Source of the DNA: an uncultured Burkholderiales bacterium
GTDB lineage: Bacteria > Pseudomonadota > Gammaproteobacteria > Burkholderiales > Burkholderiaceae_C
Assembly: GCA_945952065.1 (NCBI GenBank)
Contig: CAMFGY010000008.1
Coordinates: 1 to 64,000, forward strand
Reading direction: 5' to 3'
DNA: 64,000 nt
A program made the position numbers and the translations under genes. A model generated the notes under the pieces. That model had not been told where the DNA came from, made no database searches, and saw only the letters and a list, made by a program, of their open reading frames with translations. This document shows positions 54,659-62,059 of this stretch, piece by piece. Numbering within the stretch: position 1 is the first letter of the stretch; every line of letters starts with the position of its first letter.

Positions 54659-55288
54659 ATGATCAAGAACAAGCTGAGTTCCGTTTTGAATGCCTCGCTG
54701 CGCAAGCAGCTCGCCGCCGCTGTGCTCTTCGGGGTGGCTGCGGTGGGCTCGGCCCAAGCGCTGACGCTGAAGTCGGCCCAACTCAATGGCGCGCAGTTCA
54801 GTGATTTGTCCAGCCCCGGTGTGTTGGCCCTGGATCTGAGCTTTTTCAGCGCAGCGCCGGTCGCTTTGGAGTTCGAACTGGAGGCCGCCGACGTGGGCCA
54901 GACCGTGGCCTTCAACTCGGTGTTGAAGTCGGTGGGCGGCATGGATTTCATGTCGGACCTGCATCTGCAAGTCGGCGCTGGCGCGCAGTTCCGCAGCATC
55001 GGCAGCGCTTACAACGTGGCCGGGAACGAGGTCGTGTTGACGCCGCTGAATGCCCCAGTGAGCCAAGTTCGGGTGCACAGCCAAGACCTCAGCGAGCTCT
55101 ATTTGGGCGACCCCTTTGGTGAGGGGCGCGCCGACTGGCGCATTGGCTTTGGTGATTTGCAGCAGGGCGAGCGCTTTGTGCTGAGCGTCGGCCCTATCAG
55201 CGCGGTGCCCGAGCCCACCACCCTGGTGCTCTTGGCCCTGGGCCTGGCGGGCTTGTTCTTGCTCGGGCGGGTGCGCCGCCCGGATTGA
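54659..55288 (+). CDS. PEP-CTERM sorting-domain protein
   Basis: 209 aa exported protein: an N-terminal signal (about 17-35, LAAAVLFGVAAVGSAQA), a beta-rich body, and the C-terminal sorting signal VPEPTTLVLLALGLAGLFLLG then RVRR. The motif is recognised and cut by an exosortase, whose genes are not in the window. The body (LDLSFFSAAPVALEFELEAADVG) has no family I know. Divergent from phoD. Confidence 0.85.
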   Translation: MIKNKLSSVLNASLRKQLAAAVLFGVAAVGSAQALTLKSAQLNGAQFSDLSSPGVLALDLSFFSAAPVALEFELEAADVGQTVAFNSVLKSVGGMDFMSDLHLQVGAGAQFRSIGSAYNVAGNEVVLTPLNAPVSQVRVHSQDLSELYLGDPFGEGRADWRIGFGDLQQGERFVLSVGPISAVPEPTTLVLLALGLAGLFLLGRVRRPD

Positions 55289-55297
55289 GGCCGAGGC

Positions 55298-57220
55298 TCA
55301 GCGGCTGTGTGAAGTCAGCCGCGCCAAGGGGGAGGCCAGGCTGACGCCGGGCGCGGTGCGGCCCGCGCCGGCATTGGGTTTGAGCCCGGCTTCATCGCTG
55401 CTTTCTGCGGCCGGCGGCAGCAGATCCACGCCCTCCGGGTTGCGGCGCATGGCCACACCTACCGCCAAGATGTCGATCACCAGCAGGTGCAAGATGCGGC
55501 TCACCATGGGCACATGGGTGGCGACGTCTTCTTGGTGATCGACGATCAGCGCCACATCGGCCTTGCGCGCCAGCGGCGACTGGCCCGCGGTGATGGCGAT
55601 CACAAAAGCCCCGCGTGCGTGTGCGGCGTCCATCACTTCCAGCAGCTCGGGCAAGCGACCGCTGTTGCTGATGACCACGGCCACATCGCCGGGCTTGAGC
55701 ACATTGGCGGCCAGACGCTGCAAGCGCGGGTCGGTGTAAGCGGCGCTGGGCATGCCAAAGCGCAGGAACTTGAACTCGGCGTCTTGGGCCACCACACCGT
55801 AATGCCCCAGGGCATAGAACTCGATGCGTCCCGCATGCAGCAACAGCTCGACCGCGCGGGCAATCATGTCGCGGTTCAGCTGGCTGCGCACCTGAAGAAT
55901 GGCCGAAGCGGTATTGCCCAAGACCTTGGCGCCCAGCTCCAACATGGAGTCATCCAGGTTCACCTGGCTGTGGGTCACCGGCACCGTGCCGGTCAGGCCT
56001 GAGGCCAGGCGCAGCTTGAAGTCCGACAAGCCCTCACAGCCCAAGGTGCGGCAAAAGCGGATCACCGTGGGTTGGCTGACATTGGCGGCGCGCGCGATGG
56101 TGGCAATTGGGTCGTTCAAGGCCGAGCGGGGATGGGCCAGCACATACTCGGCCACGCGCAACTCAGCCGGCGAAAGCTCGGCCCGGGCGCGCCGGATTTG
56201 ACCCAGCAGCCCGGCGCCGGGCTGGGTCTGCAAGGTGCGCAGCTGCGCTTCCAAAATGGCTGAGGCCCCCTTGAAGGTGGCGTGCTCGGCGGTGATCACA
56301 AAGGTGGGGATGCCGGCCACATAGTCGCTGAACCGCCCTTTGTCCTCGAAGCGGGCGCGAAAGGGCGAGCGATCAAAAGCGGCGCCCAAGCGTGGCACGA
56401 TGCCGCCGCCGATATAGATGCCGCCCAGAGCCCCCAGCGTGACCGCCAGATTGGCCGCCGCCGTGCCCAGCAAGGCGCAAAACACTTCCAAGGTTTCCAC
56501 GCACAGCGGGTCTTCCAGGTCGAGCGCGCGCTGCGTGATGTCGGGGGCCCCCAAGTCCTCGGCCTTGCTGTTGCGATAGTCGGCCAGGGCGCGGTAGATC
56601 AGCTCCAGACCCGGCCCGGACAACAAGCGCTCGAAGGAAACATGCGAGAACTGCCGCCAAGCATGGCGCAGGATGGCGATTTCGCGTTCATCGCGCGGCG
56701 CGAAATTGGTGTGGCCGCCTTCGGTGCCGAGTGCGATCCAGCCATCACCGGTGGGAATCAGCCCCGACACCCCCAGGCCCGAGCCAGAGCCCAAAAGGCC
56801 GATCACACTGGGCATGCGGGCCTCGCCGCCGCCGATTTGCCGCACCTCGTGGGCCGAGAGGCGCGGCAGCGCCATCGCCAAGGCGGTGAAGTCGTTCACC
56901 ACCACCAGGGTGTCCAGCCCCAAGCGGGCGCGCATTTCCTCGATGGAGAACTGCCAGTGGTAATTGGTCATGCGCACCTGGTCGCCTTCGACCGGGTTGG
57001 CAATTGCGATCGCGGCATGCGCAATCTGCTGCACATCCGGCGCATCGGCCGCTTGGCTCAAGCCCGCCAAATAACTGCTGACGGCGGCATGAAAGTCGCT
57101 GTGGTCGGCACAGCGCAGCGAAGCGATATGGCTGAAGACCCCCGCCTGGGTTTCCAGCGCAAAGCGGGCATAGGTGCCGCCGATGTCGGCAATCAATCGT
57201 GGGCTGTCAAGGCTCGACAT
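55298..57220 (-). CDS. Bifunctional glucokinase / RpiR (HexR-type) regulator
   Basis: 640 aa fusion. N-terminal glucokinase (about 1-335): ADIGGTYARF phosphate loop, VVNDFTALAMALP with the catalytic Asp, GSGSGLGVSGL, and GTEGGHTNFAP. C-terminal RpiR domain: HTH about 345-420 (ATIARAANVSQPTVIRFCRTLGCEG) and SIS about 460-600 (VVISNSGRLPELLEVMDAA). Such fusions are known in betaproteobacteria. The SIS domain of HexR binds KDPG in gammaproteobacteria, so a single protein phosphorylates glucose and represses glycolytic genes. Its own leader contains TGTAG-type palindromes. Confidence 0.95.
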   Translation of the reverse strand: MSSLDSPRLIADIGGTYARFALETQAGVFSHIASLRCADHSDFHAAVSSYLAGLSQAADAPDVQQIAHAAIAIANPVEGDQVRMTNYHWQFSIEEMRARLGLDTLVVVNDFTALAMALPRLSAHEVRQIGGGEARMPSVIGLLGSGSGLGVSGLIPTGDGWIALGTEGGHTNFAPRDEREIAILRHAWRQFSHVSFERLLSGPGLELIYRALADYRNSKAEDLGAPDITQRALDLEDPLCVETLEVFCALLGTAAANLAVTLGALGGIYIGGGIVPRLGAAFDRSPFRARFEDKGRFSDYVAGIPTFVITAEHATFKGASAILEAQLRTLQTQPGAGLLGQIRRARAELSPAELRVAEYVLAHPRSALNDPIATIARAANVSQPTVIRFCRTLGCEGLSDFKLRLASGLTGTVPVTHSQVNLDDSMLELGAKVLGNTASAILQVRSQLNRDMIARAVELLLHAGRIEFYALGHYGVVAQDAEFKFLRFGMPSAAYTDPRLQRLAANVLKPGDVAVVISNSGRLPELLEVMDAAHARGAFVIAITAGQSPLARKADVALIVDHQEDVATHVPMVSRILHLLVIDILAVGVAMRRNPEGVDLLPPAAESSDEAGLKPNAGAGRTAPGVSLASPLARLTSHSR

Positions 57221-57406
57221 AAATCTAAGAGGGGCGGAAGTGGCTGCAGGGGAGGGGCTTGCGGAGCAGGGCGCATGCGACGCATGGCATTGGCTCTTGG
57301 GCGCTGCATTATGGGGCCGCCCGTGCCCCAGCCGGCCCCGGGCTGGCCCGAAGCCGGCCCCGGTTCAAGTCGGCCAGGCCCTGCCTCGATTGTTGGGCGT
57401 AGTCTT

Positions 57407-57421
57407 TGTAGCTTGACTACA
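57407..57421. promoter_or_regulatory. Candidate HexR operator, perfect palindrome arms
   Basis: TGTAGCTTGACTACA: arms TGTAG and CTACA are exact inverted repeats around five bases. It resembles published HexR sites of the TGTAAT...ATTACA kind. It lies 187 bp before the glucokinase-HexR start. Binding is inferred. Confidence 0.6.
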
Positions 57422-57548
57422 TCGTTCGACAGCTTGAATGAGGCCGCGCAGGGCGTGTTTGGCCCTGTGAATCGGCAATTTAGCGATGAATTGAGTACTT
57501 CAGGGTGAGTGTCGTCGCCCCTGGGGTCAGAGGCTATTGCGCATTGAA

Positions 57549-57563
57549 TGTAGTTTTGCTACC
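57549..57563. promoter_or_regulatory. Candidate HexR operator (one mismatch)
   Basis: TGTAGTTTTGCTACC matches the 57407 site except at the last arm base. It lies 195 bp before the second glucokinase start. Confidence 0.5.
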
Positions 57564-57757
57564 TTTCGTGTCTGTGGCGGGGGTGTGTTGGCTGAGGCTG
57601 GCGGGCTCCCGATGTGAAAACTGGCTCGAGCCCGATGGGGTTTCGGGTCTGATGGGTTCAAAACAATCGTGCACGCTCTTTGCTCTTTTTTGAGGCCCAG
57701 GCCTCGTCTTCAGGTGCTTGCTCTGGTGCCTGATGTGGCGGCTTGCGGAGGTGGCTT

Positions 57758-58807
57758 GTGCTGAGTGCGGCCAGCTACCCCTGTTTGGTGGCCGATGTCG
57801 GCGGCACCAATGCGCGTTTTGCCTGGGTGGCGTCGGCGGGGGCGGCGGTCCGCGATGTGGCGGTGCTGCCCGTGCATGCACATGCCGGCCCGGCGGCTGC
57901 GGCGCAGGCCTATCTTGCGCAACTGAAGCTGGACTTGGGCTCGCAATATCAGGCGCCGCGGCGTGCAGCGCTGGCGGTGGCAACGGCTGTGGCAGGGGAC
58001 AGGGTTGAGTTGACCAATGGTCACTGGAGCTTTTCGCGCCAGGGCTTGCAGCAGGCGCTGGGTCTGGATTCGCTCTTGGTTCTGAATGATTTTGAGGCTT
58101 TGGCGCTGTCTTTGCCGCGCTTGCAAGCCGAGCAGTTGCGGCCATGGGAGGCCGCTTCGGCGGCTTTGGCTGGGGTGGCGTCGCCGGCAGTGTCGGGTTC
58201 ATTGGGCTTGGCTCAGGACTCGGGCTCGACGCTGGCCGTCATTGGGCCGGGGACCGGCTTGGGTGTGGCCGGTGTGACGCGGGTGCGGGGCGAATGGGTG
58301 GCCTTGCCGGGCGAGGGGGGTCATATGACCTTGGCGCCAGGGGATGCATTCGAGAGTGAGTTGTTGGCCTATGTGCGCCGCTCCTACGAACATGTGTCGG
58401 CAGAGCGTTTGCTTTCAGGCATTGGCTTGCCCTTGTTGCATGGTGCCGTGGCTGCGGTGCGTGGGGAGGCTGAATCTTCTCCTGCTTTGAGTGCGGCGCT
58501 CATCGTCGAGCGCGGTCTGGCCCGCTCCGATCCGCGCTGCGAAGAGGCGCTGGAGGTGTTTTGTGCCTTGCTGGGTGGTTTTGCGGGCAATGTGGCGCTG
58601 ACTCTGGGCGCGCGTGGGGGGGTCTTCATTGGTGGCGGCATCGTGCCGCGCTTGGGGGATTGGTTTTTTGCTTCGCGCTTTCGGGAGCGCTTTGAGGCCA
58701 AGGGGCGCTTTCGCAGCTATTTGGCAGGCATCCCTACCGCTTTGATCACCGACACCTTGGCGGCCTTAGGGGGTGCTGCGCTGGCTTTGGATCAGCAGCA
58801 TGACTGA
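57758..58807 (+). CDS. glk: Glucokinase (stand-alone)
   Basis: 349 aa from GTG 57758, with GGAGG six bases upstream; the TTG at 57743 is less likely. Same Glk fold as the fusion protein: VADVGGTNARF, VLNDFEALALSLP with catalytic Asp, GPGTGLGVAGV, GEGGHMTLAP, GGVFIGGGIVPRLG, and a Gly-rich C-terminus. It phosphorylates glucose to glucose-6-phosphate. Roughly the same length as the kinase half of the fusion, so a duplicate without the regulator. The following gene is a TonB-dependent receptor in the same direction, 316 bp on. Confidence 0.95.
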   Translation: MLSAASYPCLVADVGGTNARFAWVASAGAAVRDVAVLPVHAHAGPAAAAQAYLAQLKLDLGSQYQAPRRAALAVATAVAGDRVELTNGHWSFSRQGLQQALGLDSLLVLNDFEALALSLPRLQAEQLRPWEAASAALAGVASPAVSGSLGLAQDSGSTLAVIGPGTGLGVAGVTRVRGEWVALPGEGGHMTLAPGDAFESELLAYVRRSYEHVSAERLLSGIGLPLLHGAVAAVRGEAESSPALSAALIVERGLARSDPRCEEALEVFCALLGGFAGNVALTLGARGGVFIGGGIVPRLGDWFFASRFRERFEAKGRFRSYLAGIPTALITDTLAALGGAALALDQQHD

Positions 58808-58851
58808 GCGCGAGCTCGGTGCTGGGTTTCGTAGTCCGCCTCCGGATTGAA

Positions 58852-58866
58852 TGTAGTTTGAGTACG
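58852..58866. promoter_or_regulatory. Weaker HexR-like site before the TonB receptor
   Basis: TGTAGTTTGAGTACG keeps the left half of the sites at 57407 and 57549 but has two mismatches in the right arm. Confidence 0.35.
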
Positions 58867-58919
58867 GCTAGCTTGTGGCTGTGGTGTAACAGACGGTCGG
58901 TTTTGCGTGAAACCTGCCT

Positions 58920-58936
58920 TGTAATACGGGATTACC
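58920..58936. promoter_or_regulatory. Dyad TGTAAT-N5-ATTACC in an AT-rich leader
   Basis: TGTAATACGGGATTACC has six-base arms with one mismatch. It lies in the 316-bp region before the TonB receptor, which is conspicuously AT-rich from about 58900 to 59090. It might be an operator of HexR or another sugar regulator. Confidence 0.4.
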
Positions 58937-59123
58937 CTGGTTTTTCAGCAAAAAAACCAAGGAAATTTGAAGTAACAAAACAACATCTAGGGTTTACGTT
59001 TGTAGCTTGTAAATCTAGTTTTGGTACAAATGAGTTTGTGAACTGGAGTTTTTGGGTCCTGTGCTTGTCAGACAAAAGCGGGTGCGGGGCAATGTTGTTG
59101 GGTTTGGCTTGAGGAGACATTGA

Positions 59124-61913
59124 ATGAACACTTCCGTAGAGAAGCGCAAGCAGTCCAAAGCTGTTGCGCGCGAAACTTTCAGCATCAAACCGGTGGCCCT
59201 GGGCTGCGGTTTCTTGATGCTGGCCACCACGGCTGCTTATGCACAACAAGCGGCAGAGAAGCTGGATACGGTCACCGTGACCGGCATCCGAAAAGGCATT
59301 GAGGCGGCCATTTCGGTCAAGAAGAATTCGGACTCCATCGTCGAGGCCGTCTCGGCCGAAGACATTGGCAAGCTGCCGGACAACAGCATTGCTGAGTCCA
59401 TCGCTCGTTTGCCGGGCTTGTCGGCCCAGCGTACGGCGGGCCGTGCGCAGGCGATCAGCGTGCGTGGCCTGTCGCCCGACTTCGCTACCACCTTGCTGAA
59501 CGGTCGCGAGCTGGTCAGTACCGGTGACAACCGCAGCGTGGAGTTCGACCAGTACCCCGCTGAATTGCTGTCTGGCGTGACGATTTACAAGACGCCCGAT
59601 GCCGGTCTGGTTGGGCAGGGCTTGTCGGGTACCTTGGATATGCAATCGGTGCGTCCGCTGAACTTCGGCAGCCGTGTCGTCACTTTCAATCTGCGCGGCT
59701 CCAACAATTCCTTGGGCTCGGCGGCCAATGCCAGCGCCAATGGCAATCGCCTGAGCGCCAGCTATATCGATCAGTTCAACAACCGCACTCTGGGTATTGC
59801 GATCGGCTTTGCGCACCAAGAGACGCCGGTGGCTGAAAACCAGACCGGCACTTACGAACCCTACTTCGCCAACCCCACCACCACAGCCAAGGACGACCGT
59901 CATCGCCCAGGCGTGGCCGATGGCGTCTACATGACCGATGGTGTGAAGGCCCTGCGCCGTACCGGTGTCACCAAGCGTGACGGCCTGATGGCCACGGTGG
60001 AGTGGAAGCCCACCGCCGACTGGACCAGCACCCTGGATCTGTTCAGTTCCAAGGCCAAGCAGACCGATACCGCCAACCAGTTTGAGTCGCATCTGTACTA
60101 CAACGGCAGCTACCCATGCCAGCCAGCCTGTACCTGGACCAACCCTGTGGTCAATGGCAGTGGCACCTTGATCGGTGGCACCGTGGCCAGCGTGTACCCC
60201 TTGGTGCGCGGCCAGTACAACCGCCGTGAAGACAAGATCAACGCCATCGGCTGGAACAATGCCTTCAAGCTGGGCGGTGTGGCCTTGTCGGCCGATGCCA
60301 GCTACTCCAAGGCCAACCGTGACGAAACCAATCTGGAAGTTAACACCCAGTTGGTGCCTGCCAAGCAGCTCGATAGCTTGACGCTCTTGTTCCCCAATAA
60401 CGGCTTCGTCACACTGAACCCGGGCCGCGACTATTCCGACCCCAGCAAGCTGTTCCTGCGCGACAGCATTTACGGCTCGGGCTATGCCCGCATCCAGAAC
60501 ATCGAAGACGAACTGGGCGCCCTGAAGCTCTTGGCCAAGGTGCCCGCACCCGAAGCGGTGGGCAACTGGTTTGCTGACTTCGACCTGGGCTTGAACTATG
60601 TGGACCGTAAAAAGTCCAAGCACCAACCCGAGGGCCCGATCACGCTCAAGGGTGCCGAAGCGCCGATTTCGTCGGACCTGCTCTACAAGTCCGTCAATCT
60701 GAACTTTGCGGGCTCGAACCTGGGATCGATTCCTTCGTTCAATGTGCCGGGCATTGTTGACAAGTACATGAACCTGTCGCCCAGCGAGACCGACGCGGCC
60801 TACAAGATCCCCGGCGCCTGGACCGCCAAGGAAAAGATCACCACCGGCTTCTTGAAGGCCAATATCGACAGCAACTGGGGTGGCGTGACGGTGCGCGGCA
60901 ATGTCGGCGTGCAAGTGCAAGCCGTAAACCAGTCCTCGCAAGCCAATTACTGGGACGCAGCGGCCCCCTCGGGCCAGAACGTCAAGCCCGTGGATGACGG
61001 CAAGACCTATACCGATGTGCTGCCGAGCCTGAACCTGGCCTTCGGCCTGGGCAATGACCAGACCCTGCGCGTCGGCTTGGCTCAGCAAGTGGCCCGTCCG
61101 CGTGTGGACCAATTGCGTGCTGCCATCAACTTCGGCGTGGATCAATCCACCGGCAAGCCCGGCGCCAGCGGCGGCAACCCGCGTCTGGACCCCTGGCGCG
61201 CCGATGCCGTGGACATCTCGTATGAGAAGTACTTCGGCAACAAGGCCTACTTTGCGGCTGCTGCTTTCTACAAAAAGCTCAACAGCTACATCTACACGCA
61301 AAGCAATGCCTACGACTTCTCGAAGTTCATTGCCGGCTATGTGCCGCCCGCAGGTTCGCCCCCAGCGCAGACCACCGGTCAGTTTGAAGCCCCTTACAAC
61401 GGCCAGGGCGGCAATCTGAGCGGCTTGGAGTTGTCGGTGTCTTTGCCTTTCGCGCAGTTCTCGCCCATGCTGAACGGCTTCGGTTTGATCGCCAGCACCA
61501 GCTACACCGACAGCAGCATCAAGATCAAGGCCGACCCGAACAGCCAGTCCTCGGTGGGTTCGGCTGACATCTCGCTGCCGGGCTTGTCGAAGACGGTCAG
61601 CAACTTGACCTTCTACTACGAGAACAGTGGCTTCGAGGCCCGCATCAGCCAACGTCGTCGCTCCGACTTCATCGGCGAAATCAAGAATTTCGATGCCTCG
61701 CGTTCTCTGCGTTATGTGGTGGGTGAAAACATCACCGACGCGCAGATTGGCTACAACTTCAATGAAGGCAGCATGAAGGGCCTGGGCCTGACCTTGCAGG
61801 TGAACAACCTGACGGACTCGGCCTTCCGCACTTACTTTGGCACCAAGGACCGCCCGGGCGAGTACATCAAGTGGGGCCGTACCGTGATGCTGGGTGCGAG
61901 CTACAAGTTCTGA
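59124..61913 (+). CDS. TonB-dependent receptor (TIGR01782-like, sugar-linked)
   Basis: 929 aa outer-membrane transporter. A signal peptide (about 25-45, ending AYAQ), a TonB-box-like DTVTVTG, a plug domain (about 55-170, DSIVEAVSAEDIGKLPDNSIAESIARLPG, ISVRGLSPDFATTLLNGREL), then a beta-barrel with a C-terminal aromatic end (WGRTVMLGASYKF). Type resembles Xanthomonas/Caulobacter receptors, often for oligosaccharides. GAGGAG precedes ATG 59124. Position behind glucokinase and a HexR-like site points to a glucose-containing oligosaccharide, e.g. maltodextrin; inferred. Confidence 0.92.
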   Translation: MNTSVEKRKQSKAVARETFSIKPVALGCGFLMLATTAAYAQQAAEKLDTVTVTGIRKGIEAAISVKKNSDSIVEAVSAEDIGKLPDNSIAESIARLPGLSAQRTAGRAQAISVRGLSPDFATTLLNGRELVSTGDNRSVEFDQYPAELLSGVTIYKTPDAGLVGQGLSGTLDMQSVRPLNFGSRVVTFNLRGSNNSLGSAANASANGNRLSASYIDQFNNRTLGIAIGFAHQETPVAENQTGTYEPYFANPTTTAKDDRHRPGVADGVYMTDGVKALRRTGVTKRDGLMATVEWKPTADWTSTLDLFSSKAKQTDTANQFESHLYYNGSYPCQPACTWTNPVVNGSGTLIGGTVASVYPLVRGQYNRREDKINAIGWNNAFKLGGVALSADASYSKANRDETNLEVNTQLVPAKQLDSLTLLFPNNGFVTLNPGRDYSDPSKLFLRDSIYGSGYARIQNIEDELGALKLLAKVPAPEAVGNWFADFDLGLNYVDRKKSKHQPEGPITLKGAEAPISSDLLYKSVNLNFAGSNLGSIPSFNVPGIVDKYMNLSPSETDAAYKIPGAWTAKEKITTGFLKANIDSNWGGVTVRGNVGVQVQAVNQSSQANYWDAAAPSGQNVKPVDDGKTYTDVLPSLNLAFGLGNDQTLRVGLAQQVARPRVDQLRAAINFGVDQSTGKPGASGGNPRLDPWRADAVDISYEKYFGNKAYFAAAAFYKKLNSYIYTQSNAYDFSKFIAGYVPPAGSPPAQTTGQFEAPYNGQGGNLSGLELSVSLPFAQFSPMLNGFGLIASTSYTDSSIKIKADPNSQSSVGSADISLPGLSKTVSNLTFYYENSGFEARISQRRRSDFIGEIKNFDASRSLRYVVGENITDAQIGYNFNEGSMKGLGLTLQVNNLTDSAFRTYFGTKDRPGEYIKWGRTVMLGASYKF

Positions 61914-61954
61914 TGTGATCCACGGTTGAGAGGGCTCCAATCCTCGTACTGACC

Positions 61955-61995
61955 AACCCCGGCAGGCTTGATCGTCTGCCGGGGTTTATTGTTTG
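61955..61995 (+). terminator. Terminator of the TonB receptor gene
   Basis: Arms AACCCCGGCAG (61955-61965) and CTGCCGGGGTT (61976-61986) form an 11-bp stem with a 10-base loop, followed by TATTGTTT. Confidence 0.85.
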
Positions 61996-62059
61996 GGCGG
62001 CGCCCTGCCAGAGATGGGTCGCTCGATTGATAAAAATGATCTGAAGGAGGGCCATCAAC

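Larger units (their letters stand above)
57221..57757. other. 537-bp divergent control region of two glucokinase genes
   Basis: No supported gene. It separates the glucokinase-HexR gene (minus) from the second glucokinase (plus), and must carry both promoters. Two TGTAG-N5-CTACA-like sites lie in it; listed separately. Confidence 0.6.

Noticed and set aside
58932-61940. 1002-codon minus-strand frame opposite the TonB receptor
   Set aside because: The plus strand has a good ribosome binding site, signal peptide, plug domain and barrel end, whereas this frame has none.
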